From: Flavobacterium sp. | Lineage (GTDB): Bacteria > Bacteroidota > Bacteroidia > Flavobacteriales > Flavobacteriaceae | Direction: 5' to 3' | Assembly (NCBI RefSeq): GCF_027531905.1 | Contig: NZ_JAPZSU010000021.1 | Location: 1-64,000 of the forward strand | Length of the DNA: 64,000 bases | Part shown: piece after piece, positions 19,452 through 26,922 of the stretch | How the letters are laid out: every line of letters begins with the position of its first letter | How positions within the stretch are numbered: the first letter of the stretch is position 1 | Program-made: the position numbers and the translations under genes | Notes under the pieces: model-generated | What the model saw: the letters and a program-made list of their open reading frames with translations, nothing else | Told to the model about the DNA's origin: nothing | The model's database searches: none

Positions 19452-19988
19452 ATGAAAAGAATACTGATTTTATGTTTCTTATTTATCGCGTCCAACACCA
19501 TTTTCGCACAAGAAACAGCCACGAAAAAGAAAACCACAAAAGCTAAAACAGAAGTTTCCGCTGCCGAAAAAGAAGCCAAACAAAAAGCAGCCAACGAAAA
19601 AAGAAAAACAACTATAGCAGCGAAAAAAGAAGCCGAAGCCCAAGCTGCTGAAGCCAAAGCAGCCAAACAACAAGCGGCTAACGAGAAAAGAAAAGCAACC
19701 ATAGCTGCCAAAAAAGCCGCTGCAGAAAAAGAAACTGCTGAAAAAGAAGCTAAAAAAGCCACAACTGCAGCTAAAGCAGAAAAAAGCAAAGCAGAAAAAA
19801 CCGTAACTGAAAAAGCTACCAAAGCCAAAAAAACAGCCGAGGTTAAACTCAAAGAAACCACCGAAAAAGCGCCAAAAACACCAGACAAAGTAACGGGTGA
19901 ATACAATGGAAAAAAAGTATACACAGGCCCAAGAGGCGGAAAATATTACATCAATAAAAACGGAAACAAAACCTATATCGAAAATTAA
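19452..19988 (+). CDS. Exported Lys/Ala/Glu-rich protein with C-terminal PBCV-type basic adaptor motif
   Basis: A signal peptide (MKRILILCFLFIASNTIFAQ) is followed by about 120 residues made almost wholly of Lys, Ala, Glu and Thr, with an internal duplication of KQ(A)AANEKRK(T/A)TIAAKK. The C-terminus GKKVYTGPRGGKYYINKNG matches the short PBCV-specific basic adaptor motif (PF08789) found at the ends of many basic bacterial proteins. The middle resembles histone-H1-like tails but the signal peptide points to the cell envelope. Its role is unknown. A terminator follows. Confidence 0.75.
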   Translation: MKRILILCFLFIASNTIFAQETATKKKTTKAKTEVSAAEKEAKQKAANEKRKTTIAAKKEAEAQAAEAKAAKQQAANEKRKATIAAKKAAAEKETAEKEAKKATTAAKAEKSKAEKTVTEKATKAKKTAEVKLKETTEKAPKTPDKVTGEYNGKKVYTGPRGGKYYINKNGNKTYIEN

Positions 19989-20012
19989 TTTCGGCGTAAA
20001 ACATAGTGTTTC

Positions 20013-20045
20013 AAAGGCTTTCTTTAACTAGAAAGCCTTTTTTTA
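20013..20045 (+). terminator. Terminator after the Lys/Ala-rich gene
   Basis: AAAGGCTTTCT pairs with AGAAAGCCTTT around a six-base loop, then a T-run. Confidence 0.9.
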
Positions 20046-20114
20046 TGCAAACAGTTATTAAATTAAACTTTTGGTAATGTTGCCTAAACTTAAAAAAATA
20101 AGAATATTGCTACC

Positions 20115-20141
20115 TTGCCTCTGTATTAATATTTAATTTTG
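20115..20141 (+). promoter_or_regulatory. Promoter of the glycosyltransferase gene
   Basis: TTG at 20115 and TAATTTTG at 20134 are separated by 16 bases, close to the flavobacterial TTG-17/19-TAnnTTTG form. The gene starts at 20150, giving almost no leader. Confidence 0.5.
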
Positions 20142-20149
20142 CACACTAA

Positions 20150-21268
20150 ATGACCTTGGATTCTACCTCAAAAACAATACTCATCGCGCCCTTAAATTGG
20201 GGATTAGGCCACGCGACCCGCTGTATTCCAATTATAAAAGCCTTGCAAGAAAACAATTTTACGCCCATCATCGCCTCGGATGGCGTGGCGCTCGAATTGT
20301 TAAAAAAAGAATTCCCTTACATTCAAACCTTACAACTCCCCTCCTACCAAATAGAATATGCCAAAAATGGCAAAAATTTTAAATGGAAACTCCTGAAAAG
20401 CTTGCCAAAAATGTTGGAAGCCATAAAAGATGAAAAGAAATTGGTCAAAAAATGGATCAAAAAATACGAAATCGAAGGCATTATCTCAGACAACCGTTTA
20501 GGCGTTTATAGTCCCAAAGTTCCTTCAATTTTTATGACCCATCAATTGAATGTAATGACCGGGAATACGACCTGGTTTACCAGCAAATTACATCAAATCA
20601 TTATCAAAAAATACACCCAGTGTTGGGTACCAGATGTTGAAGGAACTCCCAACCTTACCGGCAAACTAGGCCATCTAAATGGAAAACATTTTCCTGTACA
20701 TTACATTGGTCCTTTGAGCCGATTGCACAAAAAAGAAAGTCAAAAAGTCTATGACTTGATGGTAATTCTTTCTGGGCCAGAACCACAAAGGGGAATGCTT
20801 GAAAAAAAGTTAACCGAAGAAGTAAAGCGCTTTCAAGGTAAAGTCGTTTTTATAAAAGGAATCATCGAAAAGACACAAGTTAAAGAAACCGTCAGTGCGG
20901 TAACCTTTTACAATTTTATGAATACACGCCAGTTAGAACAAACCTTTAACGAAAGTGAATATGTTCTTTGTCGATCAGGCTATACCACGATTATGGATTT
21001 GGTCAAACTAGGCAAAAAAGCCTTTTTTATCCCCACTCCAGGACAATACGAACAAGAATATTTGGCGATCAAGCTAGATCAAGAACGTATCGTTCCTTAT
21101 GCTTCTCAAGATACTTTCAAAATAGAAATGCTGTCCAAAATAGCGGATTACAAAGGACTTTCGGAGATGAATACCCGCATAGATTGGGAACAACTTTTGT
21201 CTGTTTTTCAAACAAACAAAAACAAAAAAGACCTATCAGAACATTTAATTTGCAAGAGCAACTTATAG
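20150..21268 (+). CDS. Glycosyltransferase of the MurG/GT-B fold type
   Basis: The 372-residue protein starts with a GT-B N-terminal pattern (ILIAPLNWGLGHATRCIPI, a glycine-rich loop like that of MurG and GT28 enzymes) and has a C-terminal donor-site region with LCRSGYTTIMDLVKLGKKAFFIPTPGQYEQEYLA. The last segment matches the UDP-sugar-binding helix of this class. The acceptor is unknown; a role in envelope glycolipid or polysaccharide synthesis is likely. It is a single gene, convergent with phoU. Confidence 0.85.
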   Translation: MTLDSTSKTILIAPLNWGLGHATRCIPIIKALQENNFTPIIASDGVALELLKKEFPYIQTLQLPSYQIEYAKNGKNFKWKLLKSLPKMLEAIKDEKKLVKKWIKKYEIEGIISDNRLGVYSPKVPSIFMTHQLNVMTGNTTWFTSKLHQIIIKKYTQCWVPDVEGTPNLTGKLGHLNGKHFPVHYIGPLSRLHKKESQKVYDLMVILSGPEPQRGMLEKKLTEEVKRFQGKVVFIKGIIEKTQVKETVSAVTFYNFMNTRQLEQTFNESEYVLCRSGYTTIMDLVKLGKKAFFIPTPGQYEQEYLAIKLDQERIVPYASQDTFKIEMLSKIADYKGLSEMNTRIDWEQLLSVFQTNKNKKDLSEHLICKSNL

Positions 21269-21312
21269 GTTCTTATAGGCCTTATGTGGTTCAAAAAAAC
21301 AGTTAAAAAAAG

Positions 21313-21981
21313 CTACTCTAGTCCAGGTAGATCAAATTTTTCGTGTTTGATAATCTTAGCGTGAACCATAAAATAAACCGATTCGGCTACATTGGTACAA
21401 TGCTCAGAAATGCGTTCTAAATGCTTCACCACCATTACTAAATTCGTCCCAGAAACCACCACTTTCGAATTGGATTTCATTTCACTTATGATTTGATGAA
21501 CGGTGTCGTCAATTTTGAATTTAATGGCTTTGTTCAGCACAAAAATTTCACCAATTACACTTTCATCTTTGATAGCAAAACAAGCGTTGGTTTTTGCAAC
21601 AATTTGAACGATTTCCCGAGTCAGTTCCTCGACTTCAAACTTGGCGATCAAATCGTGTTTGTCCTTAATACTCTTGGTTTTTTTGATAATACTTATCGAC
21701 AAATCGCCAATACGCTCAATCTCATTACTAATTTGCATCGCCGACATGATGAATCGCAAATCAGAAGCTACAGGCTGGTGTAACGCAAAAATGTTTTGAC
21801 AAATCTCCTCGATTTTTACATCCAATTTATCAATTTTATGCTCCGTTTTTTTGACTTCTTTGCCTTCGATTGGTTCGGACAAAATAGCTTTTACTGCTTC
21901 CCCAACTTGTGTTTCCGCCAAAACACCAATCTTGGTGATGATGTCTCTCAATTTTGTTAATTCTATTTCAAAATGTGTCAT
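21313..21981 (-). CDS. phoU: Phosphate signalling complex protein PhoU
   Basis: The 222-residue all-helical protein has the two PhoU repeats (about 15-100 and 120-205) with the typical AVKAILS and LERISEHCTNVAE helices. The second repeat carries the metal-cluster motif (E-x-I-S-E-H). PhoU links the Pst transporter to the PhoR kinase and represses the Pho response when phosphate is plentiful. It lies 74 bases downstream of pstB on the same strand and is the last gene of the pst block. Confidence 0.95.
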   Translation of the reverse strand: MTHFEIELTKLRDIITKIGVLAETQVGEAVKAILSEPIEGKEVKKTEHKIDKLDVKIEEICQNIFALHQPVASDLRFIMSAMQISNEIERIGDLSISIIKKTKSIKDKHDLIAKFEVEELTREIVQIVAKTNACFAIKDESVIGEIFVLNKAIKFKIDDTVHQIISEMKSNSKVVVSGTNLVMVVKHLERISEHCTNVAESVYFMVHAKIIKHEKFDLPGLE

Positions 21982-22055
21982 CCTCTATTTTTTTTAGTTT
22001 AAAAAGATTAATCGATGAAACGGTTAAACAACTAACCGACTAAACAATGCAACAA

Positions 22056-22814
22056 TTATCCAAATCTACCCGTAATATAATCTTCCGTTTGTTTTTTCTC
22101 TGGTTTGGTAAAAATATCTTTGGTTTTTCCCATTTCGATTAACTCTCCCATATAAAAAAAAGCCGTATGATCACTCGTTCTTGCGGCTTGCTGCATATTG
22201 TGGGTCACTATAATTATGGTGTATAGTTCTTTCAATTCGTGTACCAATTCCTCAATTTTAGAAGTAGAAATAGGATCAAGCGCACTCGCTGGCTCATCCA
22301 TCAAAATAATATCTGGACTCACCGCCAAAGTTCTAGCAATACACAATCGCTGTTGTTGCCCGCCAGAAAGTCCCATGGCCGACTCCGCTAAACGATCTTT
22401 TAATTCCTCCCAAATGGCAGCTTTTCGCAAGGAAACCTCCACAATTTCATCCAACTCTGCCTTGTTTTTAATGCCGTTAATTTTAGGACCATACGCCACA
22501 TTTTCATAAACAGACTTCGGAAAAGGATTTGATTTTTGAAAAACCATTCCAATTTTCTTCCTGATATTGACCACATCTACATCCTTATCATAAATATCGA
22601 CCCCTTCTACGAGCATTTGTCCCGAAATTTTTACCCCAGGAATCAAGTCATTCATCCTATTAATACACCTCAAAAAAGTCGATTTTCCACAACCCGAAGG
22701 CCCTATCAAAGCGGTAACTTTGTTGGCAGGAATTTGCAAAGAAATTTCATCCAAGGCTTTCTTCTCCCCATAATACAACGACAAGTCATTGACCTGTATT
22801 TTTATATCTTTCAT
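22056..22814 (-). CDS. pstB: Phosphate ABC transporter ATP-binding protein
   Basis: The ATPase of the Pst system, on the cytoplasmic side of the inner membrane. Walker A is GPSGCGKST (38-46), the ABC signature is LSGGQQQRL, Walker B is [12 protein letters not shown], and the H-loop is [10 protein letters not shown]. The 252-residue length and the '[12 protein letters not shown]' segment are specific for PstB. It is separated from pstA by 634 bases that hold a GC-rich repeat and a MITE, so its co-transcription with pstA is uncertain. Confidence 0.97.
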   Translation of the reverse strand: MKDIKIQVNDLSLYYGEKKALDEISLQIPANKVTALIGPSGCGKSTFLRCINRMNDLIPGVKISGQMLVEGVDIYDKDVDVVNIRKKIGMVFQKSNPFPKSVYENVAYGPKINGIKNKAELDEIVEVSLRKAAIWEELKDRLAESAMGLSGGQQQRLCIARTLAVSPDIILMDEPASALDPISTSKIEELVHELKELYTIIIVTHNMQQAARTSDHTAFFYMGELIEMGKTKDIFTKPEKKQTEDYITGRFG

Positions 22815-22860
22815 AATAATTTCTACTTCAAATTTTTAAAATAAGGCATTCAAAATATAA

Positions 22861-22980
22861 GTTGGGCGTGACCCCATTTGCAAAAGGCTTCCTTCAGCAA
22901 CCCGTTAGTTTGCGCCTTTCGCAACTGCGGTCGGGCTATACGCAGTACTTCGGTACTTTGCTCCTATCCCTCACGCAAAA
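22861..22980. repeat. GC-rich intergenic repeat between pstA and pstB
   Basis: A block far richer in G+C than its surroundings, starting GTTGGGCGTGACCCC and ending CTATCCCTCACGCAA, with imperfect complementary ends (GCGTGA / TCACGC) and the internal segment GGTCGGGCTATACGCAG. The same general form recurs in many Bacteroidota genomes as a non-coding repeat, from memory. A second short partial match (CCCTCACGCAAAA) is at about 23431. Confidence 0.55.
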
Positions 22981-23014
22981 GATCATTATGTTAAGGAATA
23001 ATCATGAATTTAAT

Positions 23015-23283
23015 GCTTCTACCCTGAATTGTTTGGGTTTTACTATTTTAACAGTGTTATTCCAACACAAGCAACTTCTATTTTTGAACCATTTAAGGCA
23101 TTTAAGGTCATATAAGTTTACTAAACATACCGCTCTTATTATTTATACAACTCATCCCAACTTCAACGAATTAATAGACTTACATTTATAAAATGGTACA
23201 TTTTCTCAATTCTTATATGACCTTACATGCCTTATATGTTTTTTTTTGCTCGGGTGTTTACCCACACAGTTGAGGGTAGAACC
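23015..23283. mobile_element. MITE-like element, copy 1, between pstA and pstB
   Basis: The 269-bp element has ends GCTTCTACCC ... GGGTAGAACC with imperfect inverted repeats of about 26 bp, and is flanked by an 8-bp direct repeat, AATTTAAT (23007-23014 and 23284-23291). Inside, AAGGCATTTAAGGTCATATA and its near-complement form a second inverted pair, so the whole unit folds on itself. No coding frame is supported. Copy 2 is at 26598-26867. The 8-bp duplication and GG/CC-type ends fit mobilisation by an ISL3-, IS256- or IS1595-type transposase, which is inference. Confidence 0.85.
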
Positions 23284-23300
23284 AATTTAATTGCTGAATT

Positions 23301-23403
23301 TTGATTAACGATTTTTGATTGCTGATGTATAAGATACTGAAAATCATTTAATTTTTTACTCACTTGCTCCAAAATCTAAAATCAAGAATCGTTAATCTTC
23401 AAT
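23301..23403. repeat. Inverted repeat downstream of pstA
   Basis: TTGATTAACGATTTTTGATT at 23301 is nearly the complement of AATCAAGAATCGTTAATCTT at about 23380, making a 100-bp fold-back unit directly beside MITE copy 1. It could be a further small mobile element or a terminator-like structure for pstA. Confidence 0.5.
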
Positions 23404-23448
23404 CTAAAATCTCTTATATTATTCCCATTACCCTCACGCAAAATATCA

Positions 23449-24396
23449 TCACCCTTTCGCTCTTCTTCTAATTCTAGATCTTATCAATACTGCTACTAAA
23501 TTCAACGACAAGGTAAGAATTAATAAAACCAAAGTGGTTGCAAACTGAATCGGCATGGTTTTCTCCACATCCGAAGATTGCGTAGACATAATATAAATAT
23601 GGTATCCTAAATTCATAAACTGATCACTCAAAGAACCCGGCAACGACGCCAAATAATAAGCCGCACCCGTAAACAAAATCGGCGCTACCTCACCCGCACC
23701 CCGACTCACCGCCAAAATAGTTCCTGTCATAATTCCAGAAACTGAACCGGGCAGCACTACATTTTTTATCGTTTCCCATTTTGTAGCACCCAAAGCCAAA
23801 CTCGCTTCTCGTAATTCTCTTGGAATGGTTTTTAACGCTTCTTCAACCGACACTATAATCACCGGAAGCGTCAACAAAGACATCGTTAAACTCGCCCATA
23901 AAATATTAGGTTGCCCCCAACGTAATTCTCCTCCGTTAAAAACACTATCAGCGCCAGTCCCAACAAATTGAATAAAAAAGCCCAATCCAAAAAGCCCAAA
24001 AATAATCGAAGGCACCACCGCTAAGGTACGAATGGAAAAACGAACCGCAGCAGCAAATTTTGAATGCTCACTCGCGTATTCTGTCAAATACAAAGCCGTA
24101 ATCGTTCCAAAAGGTACCGCTGCAATCGACATTACAATTACCAAAATAAACGTTCCAATCAAGGCGGGTAAAATTCCTCCTTCGGTCATTCCATCAGTAG
24201 GAAAAGAAGAAATAAACTCCCATGAAAATTTAGATCTTCCCTCATACACTATGATGCCTAAAATAATAAATAGAATAGCGACAATTAAAACAACTGCCAA
24301 TTGGGTAATCCCAACAACAGCTTTTTCTTTTAAATCTCCTTTTGGGTTGCCTGTACTCAAAAAAGGATGTTGCATTTCGGTTGTAGATGTTTTCAT
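23449..24396 (-). CDS. pstA: Phosphate ABC transporter permease
   Basis: This 315-residue inner-membrane permease has six hydrophobic helices and the binding-protein-dependent transport signature around REASLALGATKWETIKNVVLPGSVSGIM (EAA loop, contacts PstB). It pairs with PstC to form the channel. The start is three bases after the pstC stop, so the two are translationally coupled. A 634-base gap with repeats separates it from pstB. Confidence 0.95.
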   Translation of the reverse strand: MKTSTTEMQHPFLSTGNPKGDLKEKAVVGITQLAVVLIVAILFIILGIIVYEGRSKFSWEFISSFPTDGMTEGGILPALIGTFILVIVMSIAAVPFGTITALYLTEYASEHSKFAAAVRFSIRTLAVVPSIIFGLFGLGFFIQFVGTGADSVFNGGELRWGQPNILWASLTMSLLTLPVIIVSVEEALKTIPRELREASLALGATKWETIKNVVLPGSVSGIMTGTILAVSRGAGEVAPILFTGAAYYLASLPGSLSDQFMNLGYHIYIMSTQSSDVEKTMPIQFATTLVLLILTLSLNLVAVLIRSRIRRRAKG

Positions 24397-24399
24397 ACT

Positions 24400-25575
24400 T
24401 TATTTTCCTTGAAATTTTTTGATCAATTTTCCTTTTACATAAAACTCTGCAATCGCATTCAACCCAAAAGAGAAAATAAAAAGCAGCGATCCTATAAAAA
24501 ACAAAACACTATAATGCGTTTCTCCGAAAACCGTTTCGGCCATTTCAGAACCAATAGTAGCAGCAAAAGTTCGCACACTCTCAAACGGATTGGCTGATAG
24601 CAAAGCAGCATTACCCGTTGCCATCAAAGCAATCATCGTCTCGCCAAATACACGACCAACCCCTAATAACAAGGCGGCGAAGATACCTGGTGTAGCTGCT
24701 GGCAACGTCACCAAAAAAGCCGTTTGCGATTTACTAGCGCCTAAGGCCAAACTCGCTTCGATATACGTTTTTGGCACTGCCGAAAGCGCGTCTTCCGAAA
24801 TAGTATAAATAATTGGTATGGCGGCCAATGCCATCGCTACCCCTCCGACAAAAGCATTCAAACGAGAATCATACCCAAAAACATCTTGAAAAAAAGTAGC
24901 CAACACCATTAATGCAAAAAAACCAATCACCACAGACGGAAAAGCGGCTAACATTTCTATAATAGGTTTAATGATTTCTTTTCTTCGTTTGGAAGCAAAA
25001 CAAGAGGTGTAAATGGCGGCCAAAATGGCTAAAGGCCCAGCTATAAGCATCGCAATAAGAGTCACTTTTAATGTTCCGGCCAATAAAGAAATCAAACCAA
25101 AACGAGGATTATCCGAAACGGGAACCCACTCTGTTGACGCAAAAGTACTCCACGTTTTATCGGCTCCTTCTTGATTTGGCGCTGCTTTTTTGGTCACTTC
25201 TTCGGTGTCCACTGCTAATTCTTCTACAGGATCACCATACGTTTCCGGCTTTAAATCGGTCGATTCCTCTTCTGTAGGAGACAAATCTTCTACAGGTGCT
25301 CCGTAGGTTTCGGGCGCTAAATCCTCAGTGGCTCGGCCATAGGTTTCGGGTTGTGCCACAGTAGTAACTTTTACTTCGGTTGTCTCAACTTTTTTAGTGG
25401 TACTAAAAAGAGGCAAGGATTCCTTGAAAACAAAAATAAAAATCAAGAAAATAATAGCAATGGATAAAAAAGCTATACTTGAAATGATTTTTTCGGCTAA
25501 AAACTCAGACCATCGGAATTGTTTTTTTAGACTGTCTTTAGTAAACTTAGCATTCGATAAAGGTGTAGCTTCCAT
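24400..25575 (-). CDS. pstC: Phosphate ABC transporter permease with repeat-containing periplasmic loop
   Basis: The 391-residue permease is about 80 residues longer than usual. After the first membrane helix (about 33-53) comes an acidic loop (about 60-145) holding three copies of PETYGxxxEDL-type repeats (PETYGRATEDLA, PETYGAPVEDLS, PETYGDPVEELA). The rest is a normal PstC core with the EAA loop (EASLALGASKSQTAFLVTLPAATPG). The loop is predicted to face the periplasm, where PstS docks. The gene is between pstS and pstA, with a strong hairpin separating it from pstS. Confidence 0.93.
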   Translation of the reverse strand: MEATPLSNAKFTKDSLKKQFRWSEFLAEKIISSIAFLSIAIIFLIFIFVFKESLPLFSTTKKVETTEVKVTTVAQPETYGRATEDLAPETYGAPVEDLSPTEEESTDLKPETYGDPVEELAVDTEEVTKKAAPNQEGADKTWSTFASTEWVPVSDNPRFGLISLLAGTLKVTLIAMLIAGPLAILAAIYTSCFASKRRKEIIKPIIEMLAAFPSVVIGFFALMVLATFFQDVFGYDSRLNAFVGGVAMALAAIPIIYTISEDALSAVPKTYIEASLALGASKSQTAFLVTLPAATPGIFAALLLGVGRVFGETMIALMATGNAALLSANPFESVRTFAATIGSEMAETVFGETHYSVLFFIGSLLFIFSFGLNAIAEFYVKGKLIKKFQGK

Positions 25576-25599
25576 GATATGAATTTAGGAATTCGTAGT

Positions 25600-25638
25600 A
25601 AAAAAAAACTTCCTTCGTTAACAAAAAAGAAGGAAGTC
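25600..25638 (-). terminator. Hairpin terminator/attenuator between pstS and pstC
   Basis: On the minus strand ACTTCCTTC pairs with GAAGGAAGT, followed by nine T. It lies just after the pstS stop and would leave the pstS message far more abundant than pstCA. Confidence 0.85.
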
Positions 25639-25649
25639 TAGCATTGGGT

Positions 25650-26477
25650 TTATTTTAAAGGATAATATCCAACCTCAACAATTACATTTTGGCCTTCGGC
25701 ACTCAAAATCCAATCGACGAATTTTTTGGTTTCTCCTGTTGGTTTTTCTCTCAAGTACATAAAAAGGTATCTAGAAATTGGATACGTTTTATTTTTAATT
25801 GTAGCTGCCGTTGGTGAAATTCCTTTGCTCTTAGCGTCTCTTTTAACTTTACAATCTTTCACGCCTTCGGCATAAGCAGCGCCACCATACCCGATTCCGA
25901 ATTTGTCTTTTTTTACTGCATTTACAATTGCTGCTGTTCCTGGTAACGTTTGGCAATAACGAGCAAAATCTGTTTTTACTACATGATCTTTAAAAAACTC
26001 AAAAGTTCCTGAACTACTCTCTCTTCCATACAACTGAATTTTTGCGTCAGGTCCGCCTACTTGTTTCCAATTCGTGATTTTTCCAGAAAAAATATCGCCG
26101 AGTTGCGCAATTGTTAACTCTTCTACAGGATTGACTTTATTCAAAAAAATAGATAAACCATCTTTAGCACAGGCAATTTGAATACTGTTTTTATTATACT
26201 TTGTCTTCATTTTCTCTAACTCTTCCTGGCTTATAGGTCGGCTAGAATTTGCAATCATAGTTGAGCCATTAATCAAAGCTGCAATACCAACACCCGATCC
26301 TCCACCGGTAACTTGAACAAAAATACCTGGATTTTTTCTCATAAATACTTCGGCCCATTTTTGAGATAAAATGACCATAGTATCTGATCCTTTTACGGTG
26401 ATTTTGGAAGCAGTCGTAAACGAAAAACCAATCATCATAACAGTCACTACTACAACTGCTAATTTTGTTTTATACAT
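25650..26477 (-). CDS. pstS: Phosphate-binding periplasmic protein (PstS-like)
   Basis: The 275-residue solute-binding protein has a signal peptide (about 1-23, VVVVTVMMIGFSFTTAS) and the PstS phosphate site pieces: KGSDTM near the N-terminus, GGGSGVG, and RESSSGTFEFF. It captures phosphate in the periplasm for PstC/PstA. There is no lipobox Cys, so it is likely soluble. It is the first gene of the pst run; upstream are four 11-bp repeats that I infer to be PhoB sites. Confidence 0.94.
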   Translation of the reverse strand: MYKTKLAVVVVTVMMIGFSFTTASKITVKGSDTMVILSQKWAEVFMRKNPGIFVQVTGGGSGVGIAALINGSTMIANSSRPISQEELEKMKTKYNKNSIQIACAKDGLSIFLNKVNPVEELTIAQLGDIFSGKITNWKQVGGPDAKIQLYGRESSSGTFEFFKDHVVKTDFARYCQTLPGTAAIVNAVKKDKFGIGYGGAAYAEGVKDCKVKRDAKSKGISPTAATIKNKTYPISRYLFMYLREKPTGETKKFVDWILSAEGQNVIVEVGYYPLK

Positions 26478-26514
26478 TTTTTAAAGTTTATTTAATTCTA
26501 AGGGAAAGTAAGGG

Positions 26515-26558
26515 GTGAATGTTAAGCGTGTGTTAAGTCAATGTTATTCAATCTTTAT
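26515..26558 (-). promoter_or_regulatory. Putative Pho box upstream of pstS (four 11-bp repeats)
   Basis: Read toward pstS the region gives ATAAAGATTGA, ATAACATTGAC, TTAACACACGC and TTAACATTCAC, exactly 11 bp apart, followed after four bases by TACTTTCC, a near -7 element. The 11-bp period is that of PhoB half-sites in other bacteria. The same pattern is at 28254-28286 and 30681-30735. Confidence 0.6.
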
Positions 26559-26597
26559 GCTTTGATTGAAATTGTCATTACAATGTGAAATAAAAAG

Positions 26598-26867
26598 GGT
26601 TCTACACTGAATTGTGTGGTTTTTACTATTTTAATAATGTTATTACAACACAAGAAACTTCTATTTTTAAACCATTTAAGGCATTTAAGGCCATATAAGT
26701 TTGATAAACATACCGCCCTTATTTCTTACACAACTCACACCTACTCCGATGAATTAATAGACTTACATTTTAAAATGGAACATTTTCTTAATTCTTAAAT
26801 GACCTTACATGCCTTATATGGTTGTCTTTTTTTTTGTGTGTTTACCCACACAGTTGAGGGTAGAACC
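26598..26867. mobile_element. MITE-like element, copy 2, between pstS and the porin gene
   Basis: The 270-bp element is related to copy 1 along its whole length and ends GGTTCTACAC ... GGGTAGAACC. The flanking direct repeat is ATAAAAAG (26590-26597 and 26868-26875). The right-hand duplication is the T-tract of the porin gene's terminator. The insertion lies about 40 bp upstream of the pstS Pho-like repeats. Confidence 0.87.
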
Positions 26868-26869
26868 AT

Positions 26870-26898
26870 AAAAAGAGACCAAAAATCGTGGTCTCTCT
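26870..26898 (-). terminator. Terminator after the porin gene
   Basis: On the minus strand AGAGACCA pairs with TGGTCTCT, followed by TTTTAT. The T-tract is part of the 8-bp target duplication of MITE copy 2. Confidence 0.85.
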
Positions 26899-26922
26899 TT
26901 AGAATCTATCTATTTCAATGAT

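Noticed and set aside
19430..19924. Antisense alanine/phenylalanine-rich frame
   Set aside because: It is the complement of the Lys/Ala-rich coding sequence; its composition follows from that gene.
22862..23191. Plus-strand 109-residue frame between pstA and pstB
   Set aside because: It crosses the GC-rich repeat and the MITE and has no protein character.
26616..26798. Plus-strand frame within MITE copy 2
   Set aside because: It is a by-product of the fold-back element and matches the frame in copy 1 only because the DNA is repeated.
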